From NCBI RefSeq assembly GCF_003063295.1, contig NZ_MUXF01000010.1, forward strand, positions 62,001-126,000: a DNA stretch of 64,000 nucleotides, written 5' to 3'. The position numbers were made by a program, and so were the translations under genes. Origin of the DNA: Arcobacter lacus (GTDB taxonomy: Bacteria > Campylobacterota > Campylobacteria > Campylobacterales > Arcobacteraceae). Positions 33,629 through 42,728 of the stretch are shown here, piece by piece (the stretch's first letter is position 1; each line of letters begins with the position of its first letter). The notes below the pieces were generated by a model that was not told the origin of the DNA, made no database searches, and saw only the letters and a list, made by a program, of their open reading frames with translations.

Positions 33629-34759
33629 TTGAAATTAGAAATTACAGATAAAATAAAACAACTAGAAATAGAAGATATAAAAGAAAATCTTTTTCATTAC
33701 TCTTATGATAATAAAAGTTTAAAAGCTTTAGTAAAAAACAACACTTCAAAAGATGATATTTCATATATAACTGCATATAGCAGTTTTATTGGAGAGATTT
33801 ATGAAAATATCATTTATGAGTTATTACTAAAGTATGTTTTAACTCAAGATGAAATTACAAGGTTTGTATTAAAAGGACCATATCAAGCTAAAGAAAATCA
33901 CTTTATAAAAAGTGGACTTTTAATAGATAGTAGTTCACAAATAGTATATAAATCAGCATATAAAGATATAAGCGAATTTGACGCACTATTTTTTACAAAA
34001 GATAGTTTATATTTTGTAGAGATGAGCACATCGAAAAAAACAGCAAGTTTAAATAAAAGATTAGTTAAAAAGTATGCTTTACTTAAGATGATTTTTCCAA
34101 CTTTAAATATCAAAGCTTTGATAGTTGTAACACAAGGTTCAGTTGGACTTAAAAATTTTCCATCTTATGCGACTATTTGGGTTACAAAAGATTTGGAAGA
34201 TAAAGAACTAATAGAAAAAATCATTTTCGCAAAAAAAGTAAAAAACGATGTTCAAACTTTAGAAGTTCCAAAAAATGATAAATATATTGAAGCTTATAAA
34301 ATAAAATATAAAAAATTCCCATATTTTCCTACTTTAGAATGGATATTAAATACTTCAAGACAAAATCCAAGATTTGTGGTTGATTTGAGATTTTTTTCAT
34401 CAGCAAAGATGTCTTTATATTTTGATATATACACAAAATTATATATTGGATATACAACAAGTGAAGAGTTCAAAGTTTTATATGAAGAGTTTGATTTAGA
34501 AGCAAGGTCAAATAGGATTATTGTAACTTTAGAAAAAGTAAATCAAACACAAATTGATATAGTTTATTATGTAAAAGAGACAAATGATAAATTGAAAAGA
34601 GTAAGACTTCAAGAAAATGAAGTTTCTATAAAAGACAAAGAACTTGATGGATTTACAAATGCAGAAGTTAGATTTTTTATGAAAATTTTAGAAGAAAAAC
34701 ACCATTTAACAGTTGATAATATAAAACATATCTTAAAATATATTTCGCTTATTAAATAA
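33629..34759 (+). CDS. Hypothetical protein, possible PD-(D/E)xK-like fold
   Basis: 376 residues, soluble. The middle part has a helix rich in acidic residues (GEIYENIIYELLLKYV), then Asp118 in SEFDALFF, a strand ending Glu131 (LYFVEMSTSKK), a helix and a strand KALIVVTQG. This helix-strand-strand-helix-strand order resembles restriction-endonuclease-like folds, with the catalytic Lys shifted to 136/137. The C-terminal 170 residues (NTSRQNPRFVVDLRFFSSAKMSL onward) form a mixed domain I do not recognise. Start is a TTG with AGAAGAG before it. It is divergent from the R-M operon and 34 bases upstream of the AI-2E-type permease. Confidence 0.65.
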   Translation: MKLEITDKIKQLEIEDIKENLFHYSYDNKSLKALVKNNTSKDDISYITAYSSFIGEIYENIIYELLLKYVLTQDEITRFVLKGPYQAKENHFIKSGLLIDSSSQIVYKSAYKDISEFDALFFTKDSLYFVEMSTSKKTASLNKRLVKKYALLKMIFPTLNIKALIVVTQGSVGLKNFPSYATIWVTKDLEDKELIEKIIFAKKVKNDVQTLEVPKNDKYIEAYKIKYKKFPYFPTLEWILNTSRQNPRFVVDLRFFSSAKMSLYFDIYTKLYIGYTTSEEFKVLYEEFDLEARSNRIIVTLEKVNQTQIDIVYYVKETNDKLKRVRLQENEVSIKDKELDGFTNAEVRFFMKILEEKHHLTVDNIKHILKYISLIK

Positions 34760-34793
34760 AATATTATATTTATTTTAAGATAAAGGAGTTATT

Positions 34794-35879
34794 TTGGAAA
34801 ACTTAAAAAATGATACAAATTTTGCAAAAGCATTTTATTTTTTTGCTTTTATGTTTTTGGTGATTTACTCTTTTAACAGTTTAAGTAGTATTTTAACTCC
34901 TATTGCAATAGCGTTTTTTATTTGGTTTTTGATAAATGCTTTAGCAAATGAGATAAAAAAAGTTCCTTTTATAAAACAAAAGATATTAAATATAATTGCA
35001 ATTCCTTTGTCTTTATTTATAATCATCTATTTTATGATTAAAGTTGGAGCATTTATAACTTCAAGTATGATGGAGTTGAGTTCTATTGTTTCTCAACTTG
35101 ATTCAAAAATAAATATAGTTATTGAAAAAGTATCTATAATGACTTCTATTGATTTAAAAAATCCATTAGAAAAGTTTTTTCAAGAGTTTAATTTATCAAG
35201 TGCTTTAAACAAAATTTTTATAGCTTTTAGTTCAATTTTTAGTAATTTAGTACAAATATTTTTATATGTGTTATTTTTACTTATTGACCAACAGTTTTTT
35301 AATCAAAAACTAAATGCACTTTTTAATAAAGAAGAAAATAGACAAAAAGCAGAACATATTTTAACTTCTGTTTCAAAAGGTGTTAGAACTTATATTTTGA
35401 TAACAACAATAGTAAGTTTAGTAACAGGATTTTTAACTTTTATAATTTGTCAATATTTTTCTTTGCAAGGTGCTGTTTTATGGGGATTTATTGCTTTTAT
35501 TTTAAATTTCATTCCAACTATTGGAAGTATAATTGCAGTTTTAATACCTACAATATTTGCTTTAATTCAATTTACAGATTATTCTGATATAGTGGGATTA
35601 TTTACGGCTTTAGTTATTATCCAATTTGTAGTAGGGAACATAATTTATCCAAAGCTTATGGGAAATAAATTAAACATATCTCAATTTGTAGTGATTTTAT
35701 CTTTAGTTATTTGGGGAGCGATGTGGGGAACAATTGGTATGTTCTTAGCTGTTCCAATAATGATGATTCTATTGATTATTCTTTCTCAATTTGAAAGTAC
35801 AAAAACTTTGGCTATTTTATTATCAGAAGATGGAAAAATATTCGATAAAAAAGAAGATAATTTAAAAAAGTTATTATAA
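34794..35879 (+). CDS. AI-2E family transporter (PF01594)
   Basis: 361 residues, about eight membrane helices: a pair near 14-50, one near 58-80, a long amphipathic cytoplasmic/periplasmic section (85-145), then five more. Family landmarks are the central FIAFILNFIPTIGSIIAVLIP and late GAMWGTIGMFLAVPIM. Members include TqsA and the Na+/H+ antiporters of extremophiles; true AI-2 transport is shown for few, so the name is only a family name. Start is TTG after AAAGGAG. The next gene follows by 19 bases. Confidence 0.88.
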   Translation: MENLKNDTNFAKAFYFFAFMFLVIYSFNSLSSILTPIAIAFFIWFLINALANEIKKVPFIKQKILNIIAIPLSLFIIIYFMIKVGAFITSSMMELSSIVSQLDSKINIVIEKVSIMTSIDLKNPLEKFFQEFNLSSALNKIFIAFSSIFSNLVQIFLYVLFLLIDQQFFNQKLNALFNKEENRQKAEHILTSVSKGVRTYILITTIVSLVTGFLTFIICQYFSLQGAVLWGFIAFILNFIPTIGSIIAVLIPTIFALIQFTDYSDIVGLFTALVIIQFVVGNIIYPKLMGNKLNISQFVVILSLVIWGAMWGTIGMFLAVPIMMILLIILSQFESTKTLAILLSEDGKIFDKKEDNLKKLL

Positions 35880-35898
35880 AATACAGGAAAATAAAATA

Positions 35899-36474
35899 AT
35901 GGTAGTTAGACTTTTTGCATTAGTAGTTTTATTTTTTGCAGCAATTTATCAATTAAACCAATTTATGCATTCAGATAAATATAAAAATATAAATGAAGAT
36001 GCAAAATTATCAGCTAAACTTCAAAATGGTGATATTATCTTTAGAAAAAAAGATGATGATGTTATCGATAAATCTTTTAGTATTGATAATTTGGGTTATT
36101 CTCAAGTTGGAATAGTTGTAACAAGTGGTGATGATGCAGTTGTTTTTTATCTAAAAAGTGGTGAAAAACAAAGCTTTCTTAAGGCTCAAAAAGTCGAAGA
36201 TTTTGTAAAATCTTCAGATAAAATAGCTGTTTATAAATATTTTACAGATATTGATAAAAATGTTTTATTGGCTATTCTTGAATTTTATAAAAATAACCAT
36301 GATAAGCTTTATAATACAGAATTTATTAATGAAGTTTTTTTTAAACTACATGGTGAAAATTTATATACAGATTTACAAAATATAGATAACAAAAAAATTA
36401 TTACAGTAGATAGTATAATCAAAAATAGTAAATTGAAAAAAAGATATGAGATAGATTTTAAGGAAAAAATATGA
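35899..36474 (+). CDS. YiiX/YebB-like protein, catalytically degenerate
   Basis: 191 residues: an N-terminal membrane segment (3-20), then a domain starting LQNGDIIFRK and continuing NLGYSQVGIVV, which matches the opening of the permuted NlpC/P60 (YiiX/YebB) cysteine hydrolases (GDIIF ... YSHxGI). The His of that motif is Gln here. Further on, LYNTEFINEVFF aligns with the YCSEL segment that carries the nucleophile, where Cys is Asn; the protein has no cysteine at all. It is therefore probably a non-enzymatic relative that binds the same ligand. It overlaps the following lipoprotein gene by four bases. Confidence 0.65.
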   Translation: MVVRLFALVVLFFAAIYQLNQFMHSDKYKNINEDAKLSAKLQNGDIIFRKKDDDVIDKSFSIDNLGYSQVGIVVTSGDDAVVFYLKSGEKQSFLKAQKVEDFVKSSDKIAVYKYFTDIDKNVLLAILEFYKNNHDKLYNTEFINEVFFKLHGENLYTDLQNIDNKKIITVDSIIKNSKLKKRYEIDFKEKI

Positions 36475-36875
36475 AAAACTTTATAAAAATAATTTTTTTA
36501 AGCTTAGTGAGTTTAACTTTTTTTAGTGGTTGTTTTGAAGAAACAGCAGCTGATGCAACTGAAAACTTTTTTTATTCTGTAAAAGAGGGAAATGTAGAAG
36601 ATTATCACAAGTATTCAACAGAATCAACTCAAGATATTATGAATATATCTTTTGCAAAATGTACTAAAGATTTATCAGATTGTATGAAAGATAGTTTTCA
36701 AAAATTTTCAAAGTTTAAAGTTGTTGATAGTTTAGAAGTTGATCCAACAACAACAGTTGTAACAGTTGAAGAGTACACAAAAGATGGAAAAATTATAAGA
36801 GAAAAAATTCATGTAAGTAAAATAGAAGAACAATGGAAAGTAAACTTAAATCTAAAGTCTTTTTATAGCAGATAA
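36471..36875 (+). CDS. Small lipoprotein (DUF4878-like)
   Basis: 134 residues with a signal peptide and lipobox ending FFSGC (Cys21). The mature part (ADATENFFYSVKEGNVEDYHKYSTES ... KIEEQWKVNLNL) follows the NTF2-like DUF4878 pattern: two helices packed on a curved sheet. Two further Cys (CTKDLSDC) could form a disulfide in the periplasm. Its start overlaps the YiiX-like gene, and a terminator covers its stop, so it ends the operon. Function unknown. Confidence 0.75.
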   Translation: MKNFIKIIFLSLVSLTFFSGCFEETAADATENFFYSVKEGNVEDYHKYSTESTQDIMNISFAKCTKDLSDCMKDSFQKFSKFKVVDSLEVDPTTTVVTVEEYTKDGKIIREKIHVSKIEEQWKVNLNLKSFYSR

Positions 36876-36894
36876 AAAGAGATTCTCTTTTTAT
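36872..36894. terminator. Bidirectional terminator between convergent genes
   Basis: An almost perfect palindrome, ATAAAAAGAGA / TCTCTTTTTAT, includes the stop codons of both converging genes and gives T runs on each strand. It serves the lipoprotein gene and the HerA-like gene. Confidence 0.7.
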
Positions 36895-39254
36895 TGCTCC
36901 TGCCATAAAAGTGCAAGTTTCGTATTATAAATATCACTTCTTTTTGGTTTTATAAATATCTCTTCAATAGAAAAGTTTGAGATTTGATTTGCTGAGTTGA
37001 TTTTCTCAATTTCATTTTCAAGAACACTTTTTAAATTATCTCTTTGTTCTTGAAGTTGTAATATTTCATTTTCAACTTGTTTTACATCATTTCTTTCTTT
37101 TAGTATTTTTGAAGCACCTTTTGCACTAGTTGCAACTTTCCCAATGTTTGTTTTATTTATAACTGATTTCCCAAAAAAAGCTCCTAAAAGAGAAGTTCCT
37201 ATCGAAATAATTGTATCTGTTGTAGTAGATGTTGCTTGAAGTTCCTCTTTTTGCAATTTTTCATAAAGTTTTGAAAGTTTAGTTTCTAAAGAATCATTTT
37301 CTTTTACAAATTTTATTTTTAGTTTTTCAACTTCTAAGTCTATTTTTTCATTTAGTCTATCTTGAAGTCTAATTTTGAAGTCATTTAAACTTTCACTTTG
37401 TTTTGAAGTTATTTTCAAAAATTCATTTTTATACAAAGCAATTTTTGAATTTCTATAAATATAATCCATAAAATCTTTTTCTATTACTTTTAAATCTTTC
37501 TCTTTTTGTACAAAACTAGGTAGCTCATAATAAAAAGAATTTGGTTTTTCTTTTTCTTCAAAAGAGTTATTTTCTAGTTCTTCTTTTTCTTCAAAATCAA
37601 TATTTTTCATATTTTCATCTAAATATATTTTATATGATATTTTTTCTTCAACATCAATATTTTTTGGTGCATCAATATAATGAACATCACAAGAACAAAT
37701 CAAATAAGGTTGTAAATAATAAGCACTATTTTGTGAACTATATAGGTATCTTTCAGTTACATTAGAAGTTATTATAGGTTTTGGAATACCTTTTTCTATA
37801 TTTATTTGCGTTGTTTGGTTTTCATTTTCTACTTTTTGAGTTGGAATATTTTGTTTTTTCTTTTCACTCATAAGTTTTTTTATGCCATCTTTTGAAATTG
37901 GACCTTTTAAATATGATAAAGCCCATCTTGTTTCAAATATTTTTATGCCATCTTCATTTATATTTTTAAGAATAAAGTTTCTTTTTTCTAAATTTGATAT
38001 TAGATTCATAACTTCATCTTTATTTAGATTTCCTTCATTTGCACTACTTAAACCATCAATTACTTTTTCTTTATCTTGTTTTGTTTGAAGTCTTCCTATA
38101 AACCAAGTTCCAATATTTGCTAAACCTTTGTAGTCTATATCAACTGGATTTTGAGTAGATAAAATAATTCCAATTCCAAAACTTCTTGCTTGTTTTAAAA
38201 GTGTTAGCATAGGTTGTTTTGATGGTGGATTTGAGTTTGGTGGAAAATATCCAAATATTTCATCCATATAAAGTAGGGCTTTTAAAGAAGTTGTTCCTTC
38301 TTGTCTTCTCATCCATGCAACCATTTGATTTAAAAGTAAAGTTACAAAAAACATTCTTTGAGAGTCATTTAGATGCGCTATTGAAAAAATCGAAACTTTT
38401 GCTTTTCCTGTTTCATCATAAAGAAGATTTGAAATATCTAAGTTTTCACCTTCAATCCAAGTTTTAAAAGATGGATTTGCAATAATATTATTTAATTTTA
38501 AAGCAAGTTTGAGTCTTTCACTTTGAGCAAAAAATGTTTCTAAATCAAAAACTCCAATTTTTGAAAAAGGAGGAGTAACAATCAATGTAATTAACTCTTC
38601 TAAAGTTAAATCTTTATTTTCTCTAAAATAGTTCATAAAAATTGAAGAGATTAAAATAGACTCTTTTGAAGTAGTATCACTTTTTTCTTCAATCAAAGAT
38701 AAAATTGATGAAACAGTCGAGTTTACCAAAGAAACTAGTAAATCATTATCTTCAATAACTTCTTTATTTGGAGCTTTAAATGATGATAAAATTGATATTT
38801 GAACTCCAGCATCACTTCCTGGTGTATAAATAGTAAAATCAGCGCAGTTTTTTAGTTTTTCTATTCTAGAAGCACTTTGAAAATCTTTTTCTAATCCATT
38901 TTTCCACAAATTTGCAGTGTTTTGTGCAAATTCTTTTACTGATAAACCATTATTTGAAGCATCTTGTTCTTCTATCCAAGGTTCAAAATCACTTCCTTGT
39001 AAAGAGGGAAATGTTAAAAGTAAATTTGTCATATCACCTTTTGGATCAATTATAATTGATGGAATATTATCAATTGCTGCTTCTTCCAAAAGTGAAATTC
39101 CAAGTCCTGTTTTTCCACTTCCCGTCATTCCTATAATTGCTGCATGAGTTAATAAATCTTTATTTTTATAAACTAAAGGAACAAATTTATCATCTATTTT
39201 TTCCTTTCCTATATAAAAAAGTTTTAATTTTTCATAGTCAAATGAGTCAGTCAT
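36891..39254 (-). CDS. HerA-like ATPase (DUF87/DUF853 type)
   Basis: 787 residues. The N-terminal 450 are a HerA/FtsK-superfamily ATPase: Walker A GMTGSGKTGLG (about 42-52), IIIDPKGDM, Walker B ALLYMDEIFGYFPP, sensor ILSTQNPVDIDYK and the arginine region FIGRLQTKQDKEK. The C-terminal half has a long charged region, a coiled coil (about 640-680), a hydrophobic glycine-rich patch (TIISIGTSLLGAFFG) and a second coiled coil (about 735-765). The layout suggests a hexameric DNA- or protein-moving motor with a scaffold tail. No NurA nuclease is adjacent. Related stand-alone proteins are common in bacteria and largely unstudied. Confidence 0.82.
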   Translation of the reverse strand: MTDSFDYEKLKLFYIGKEKIDDKFVPLVYKNKDLLTHAAIIGMTGSGKTGLGISLLEEAAIDNIPSIIIDPKGDMTNLLLTFPSLQGSDFEPWIEEQDASNNGLSVKEFAQNTANLWKNGLEKDFQSASRIEKLKNCADFTIYTPGSDAGVQISILSSFKAPNKEVIEDNDLLVSLVNSTVSSILSLIEEKSDTTSKESILISSIFMNYFRENKDLTLEELITLIVTPPFSKIGVFDLETFFAQSERLKLALKLNNIIANPSFKTWIEGENLDISNLLYDETGKAKVSIFSIAHLNDSQRMFFVTLLLNQMVAWMRRQEGTTSLKALLYMDEIFGYFPPNSNPPSKQPMLTLLKQARSFGIGIILSTQNPVDIDYKGLANIGTWFIGRLQTKQDKEKVIDGLSSANEGNLNKDEVMNLISNLEKRNFILKNINEDGIKIFETRWALSYLKGPISKDGIKKLMSEKKKQNIPTQKVENENQTTQINIEKGIPKPIITSNVTERYLYSSQNSAYYLQPYLICSCDVHYIDAPKNIDVEEKISYKIYLDENMKNIDFEEKEELENNSFEEKEKPNSFYYELPSFVQKEKDLKVIEKDFMDYIYRNSKIALYKNEFLKITSKQSESLNDFKIRLQDRLNEKIDLEVEKLKIKFVKENDSLETKLSKLYEKLQKEELQATSTTTDTIISIGTSLLGAFFGKSVINKTNIGKVATSAKGASKILKERNDVKQVENEILQLQEQRDNLKSVLENEIEKINSANQISNFSIEEIFIKPKRSDIYNTKLALLWQEQ

Positions 39255-39338
39255 AATAAACCTTTAGTAGTTGATGTATTTATTATAATATATATTTGTT
39301 AATAATAAATTTTATTTGTAAAAATTATTTTTTTTTAG

Positions 39339-39344
39339 TATAAT
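39339..39344 (+). promoter_or_regulatory. -10 box before the FlaG-like gene
   Basis: TATAAT 40 bases before the start. The ribosome binding site AAAGGAGGG (39368-39376) is nearly the full anti-SD complement, one of the strongest in the window, so high expression is expected. No sigma-28 or sigma-54 motif was recognised. Confidence 0.5.
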
Positions 39345-39383
39345 TTTATATCTAATCTAATATTAAGAAAGGAGGGCTTAAAT

Positions 39384-39755
39384 ATGGACTATGGAATGGT
39401 ACCTAAACTAAATCAGTTTACAGATAACCAAGCTTTGGAAGTACAAAAAGTACAAACATCATCTCAATCGGCTGAAATAAAAAATAAGCAGAATTTAGAG
39501 AGTATTCAGCAAAAAGCAATAGAAAAAACAAAAGAGAGTTCAGCAGCACAACAAGTGCAAAATCAACAGCCATCAACAGCTAGTAAATACGAAGTTCTTA
39601 TATCAAATACAAATTTTGGATATAACTCTAGTTCAAGAGATTTTTATGTAAAAGTTGAAAGAGGAAGTGTTGAAAATCAATATCCAACTGAACAAATGAT
39701 GAAAGTAAAAGCTAATATGCAAGCTTTACAAGAGAGCTTAAATTCACAAGCATAG
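39384..39755 (+). CDS. FlaG-like small protein
   Basis: 123 residues: a Gln/Ser/Lys-rich, probably disordered N-terminal half (to about residue 70), then a compact C-terminal part YEVLISNTNFGYNSSSRDFYVKVERG ... NQYPTEQMMKVKANMQ. FlaG proteins have the same plan, a disordered N-terminus and a short domain with two strands (nxxFxYxxxxxxxVKVxxxxxxxxxxIPxexxL). FlaG influences flagellar filament length. The match is by pattern and no flagellar gene is adjacent, so 'hypothetical' is a fair alternative. Confidence 0.5.
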   Translation: MDYGMVPKLNQFTDNQALEVQKVQTSSQSAEIKNKQNLESIQQKAIEKTKESSAAQQVQNQQPSTASKYEVLISNTNFGYNSSSRDFYVKVERGSVENQYPTEQMMKVKANMQALQESLNSQA

Positions 39756-39774
39756 AATTTTTGAGTAAAAAGTA

Positions 39775-39808
39775 AAAAAGGATAAAGTTTTAATACTTTA
39801 TCCTTTTT
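39775..39808. terminator. Bidirectional terminator between FlaG-like gene and uvrA
   Basis: The 14-base arms AAAAAGGATAAAGT / ACTTTATCCTTTTT with a TTTAAT loop are perfect and flanked by A and T runs, so they work in both directions. Confidence 0.85.
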
Positions 39809-39813
39809 TTATT

Positions 39814-42627
39814 TTAATTATTTATTTCTTTATCAAGATAATAACCTGTATATGATCCAGAATTTTTGTGGTTTTGTGCTAAAAATTCAGGAGTTCCCTC
39901 ATCTACAATTTTACCACCTTTACTTCCACCTTCTGGTCCAATATCAATAACCCAATCAGAGTTTTTAATAACATCAAGGTTATGTTCAATCACAAGTACA
40001 GAGTTTCCAAGTTCAACTAAGTGATGTAAAACTTTTGTTAATCTATCAACATCAGCAAAGTGTAAACCAGTTGTTGGTTCATCTAAAACATATAAAGTAT
40101 TTCCAGTATCTTTTTTACTTAATTCTTTACTCAGTTTTATTCTTTGTGCTTCTCCACCACTGAGTGTAATAGCATTTTGTCCTAAAGTTATATAGCCTAG
40201 ACCTACATCACTTAATGTTTGAAGTTTTGCTTTTAGTTTTGGTACTTTTGCAAAAAATTCTAAAGCTTCATCAACACTCATATTAAGTACATCAGAGATA
40301 TTTTTCCCTTTATACATAATTTCTAGAGTTTGAGCATTATATCGTTGTCCTTGACAAGCATCACATTTCACCATAATATCAGGTAAGAAGTGCATTTCTA
40401 TTTTTATTTCACCTTCACCTTGACATTTTTCACATCTTCCACCTTTTACATTGAAAGAAAATCTTCCTATTTTATAACCTCTAAGCATTGCTTCTTTTGT
40501 TTTAGCAAACAGATCTCTAATATCATCCATAAGTCCAGTATAAGTTGCTGGATTACTTCGTGGAGTTCTTCCTATTGGACTTTGGTCAAGATAGATTACT
40601 TTATCAAGTTTTTCTAAACCTTCAATCTCAACTCCATCTACTTTTTTTACTTTTTTAGCTCTATTTAAAAGCTCTTTTGCAACTGGAAGTAGAGTTTGTA
40701 AAATTAAAGATGATTTTCCACTTCCACTAACTCCTGTTATTGAAACAAGATTTTTAAGTGGAATTTGAACATCAAGATTTTTTATATTATTGATAGTTAC
40801 ATTTTTTATTTCTATAAACTCTTCTTGAGGTCTGTTGTGAACATAGTCGATTTTTTTTGCTCCAGTTACATATTGTGCAGTTAAAGTTTTTGCTTTATTC
40901 ATCTGTTTTAATGTTCCAGCAAATACAATTTCCCCTCCAAATTTACCTGCTTTTGGTCCAATATCAACAATAAAATCTGCTGCTTGAATAGTCTCTTTAT
41001 CATGTTCAACAACTATTACAGTATTTCCTTTTTCTTGTAATGCTCTTAAAGTTTTGATTAGCTTGTTTGTATCTCTTTCGTGAAGTCCAATAGATGGTTC
41101 ATCAAGTACATACATAACTCCTGTTAATCCACTTCCTATTTGTGAAGCAACTCTTATTCTTTGAGCTTCTCCACCACTTATAGTTCGTGCATCTCTTCCT
41201 AAAGTTATATATCCAAGTCCTACATCAAATAAAAAGAAGATTCTTTCACGTATTTCTTTTAAAATAGGTGTTGCAATCATCCTATTTTGTTCGCTTAAAT
41301 AAGAGAAGTTTTTTTCATCTTGGAAAAAAGTATGGGCATCTTCAATAGGAATATTTAAAATATCAGGAATTGTTCTATTTGCTACAAAAACACTTTGAGA
41401 TGATGGTTTTAGTCTATTTCCATTACAAGCGTCACACTTCTTTTCAGTCATAAACTCAGCCATCTCTTTTTCATCTTTTATCATATCATAGGCTAATTTT
41501 ACTATTCCATCCCATTTTCTTACTAACTTATGTTTTTTCCAAAAGAATGTTACTTCATCAACAGTTCCATGAAGTATTGCTTTTTTTTGATGTTCTTCCA
41601 AATCACCAAAAGGGATTTTTATATTTATATCATTTTGTTCACAAAAGGCAATCAGCATTTTAAAGTAGAAACCTTTGTTAAATCCATAGATGATTTTGAT
41701 AGCTCCATCTTCGATAGTTAAATCTTCATCTATTACTTTTTTCATATCAAGTGTATATCGAATACCTAGTCCATCACATGCAGGACAAGCACCTTTGGGT
41801 GAGTTAAATGAAAATGATAGAGGTTCAAGAGGTTCAAAAGAAATTTTACAGTCAAAACAAGCCATATGTTCAGAGTAGTGGATTAATTTTTCAGTTCCAA
41901 CTTCTTCAAAGTTTGCTATTTCAACTTCAAGTTCTCCAAAGCTCTCTTTTAGACCTTTTTCAACATCTTGTGCAATTCTATCTTTGTTTTCTTCTTTTAC
42001 TGTAACTCTATCTATTACAACTTTGATTGTGTGCATTTGAGTTTTTGCTAGTTCAATATCTTCATCAAGTCTAACCATAACACCATCAATCATCGCTCTT
42101 ACATAACCTTTGCTTCTAAGACTTTCTAAAAGGTCAGCAAATGTTCCTTTTTTTCTATTTACCAAAGGAGCAAGAATTACTATTTTTGATTCTTCAGGAA
42201 GTGTTAGAACTTGATTTATAACATCACTAGCACTCATTTGAGAGATAGGTTTTCCACATTGATGACAGTGTTGTTTACCAATTCTTGCAAATAAAAGTCT
42301 AAAATAGTCATAAACTTCAGTTATTGTTCCAACAGTTGAACGAGGGTTTTTTGATGTTGTTTTTTGATCAATTGCAATTGCAGGAGTTAAACCTTCTATT
42401 CTTTCAACATCAGGTTTTCCAACCTTATCTAAGAATTGTCTGGCATAAGATGATAAAGATTCAATATATCTTCTTTGCCCTTCTGCATAAAGTGTATCAA
42501 AAGCTAGTGTTGATTTTCCACTTCCACTAAGTCCAGTGAAAACTATAAGTTGATTTTTTGGAATTTCAAGATTTATATTTTTTAAATTATTTTCTTTAGC
42601 ATTAAAAATTTTTATTGTATCGTTCAT
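39814..42627 (-). CDS. uvrA: Excinuclease ABC subunit A
   Basis: 937 residues, the damage-recognition ATPase of nucleotide excision repair. Two ABC modules are present with Walker A GLSGSGKST (about 32-40) and GVSGSGKSS (about 630), each with its LSGGEAQR signature (the first ISGGEAQR) and DEPSIGLH / DEPTTGLH Walker B. Zinc ligands appear as CHQC, CDAC..CNG, CEKC and CDAC pairs. Length and order are standard. It is a single-gene unit. Secure. Confidence 0.98.
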   Translation of the reverse strand: MNDTIKIFNAKENNLKNINLEIPKNQLIVFTGLSGSGKSTLAFDTLYAEGQRRYIESLSSYARQFLDKVGKPDVERIEGLTPAIAIDQKTTSKNPRSTVGTITEVYDYFRLLFARIGKQHCHQCGKPISQMSASDVINQVLTLPEESKIVILAPLVNRKKGTFADLLESLRSKGYVRAMIDGVMVRLDEDIELAKTQMHTIKVVIDRVTVKEENKDRIAQDVEKGLKESFGELEVEIANFEEVGTEKLIHYSEHMACFDCKISFEPLEPLSFSFNSPKGACPACDGLGIRYTLDMKKVIDEDLTIEDGAIKIIYGFNKGFYFKMLIAFCEQNDINIKIPFGDLEEHQKKAILHGTVDEVTFFWKKHKLVRKWDGIVKLAYDMIKDEKEMAEFMTEKKCDACNGNRLKPSSQSVFVANRTIPDILNIPIEDAHTFFQDEKNFSYLSEQNRMIATPILKEIRERIFFLFDVGLGYITLGRDARTISGGEAQRIRVASQIGSGLTGVMYVLDEPSIGLHERDTNKLIKTLRALQEKGNTVIVVEHDKETIQAADFIVDIGPKAGKFGGEIVFAGTLKQMNKAKTLTAQYVTGAKKIDYVHNRPQEEFIEIKNVTINNIKNLDVQIPLKNLVSITGVSGSGKSSLILQTLLPVAKELLNRAKKVKKVDGVEIEGLEKLDKVIYLDQSPIGRTPRSNPATYTGLMDDIRDLFAKTKEAMLRGYKIGRFSFNVKGGRCEKCQGEGEIKIEMHFLPDIMVKCDACQGQRYNAQTLEIMYKGKNISDVLNMSVDEALEFFAKVPKLKAKLQTLSDVGLGYITLGQNAITLSGGEAQRIKLSKELSKKDTGNTLYVLDEPTTGLHFADVDRLTKVLHHLVELGNSVLVIEHNLDVIKNSDWVIDIGPEGGSKGGKIVDEGTPEFLAQNHKNSGSYTGYYLDKEINN

Positions 42628-42728
42628 ATTTTGCCTTTAAAATTTTGAAGCTGATATTATAAGATAGATATATATAATTGTCTATTAATAGATATTTTAA
42701 ATTTTAAAAAAACAAAATCTAAAATGTC

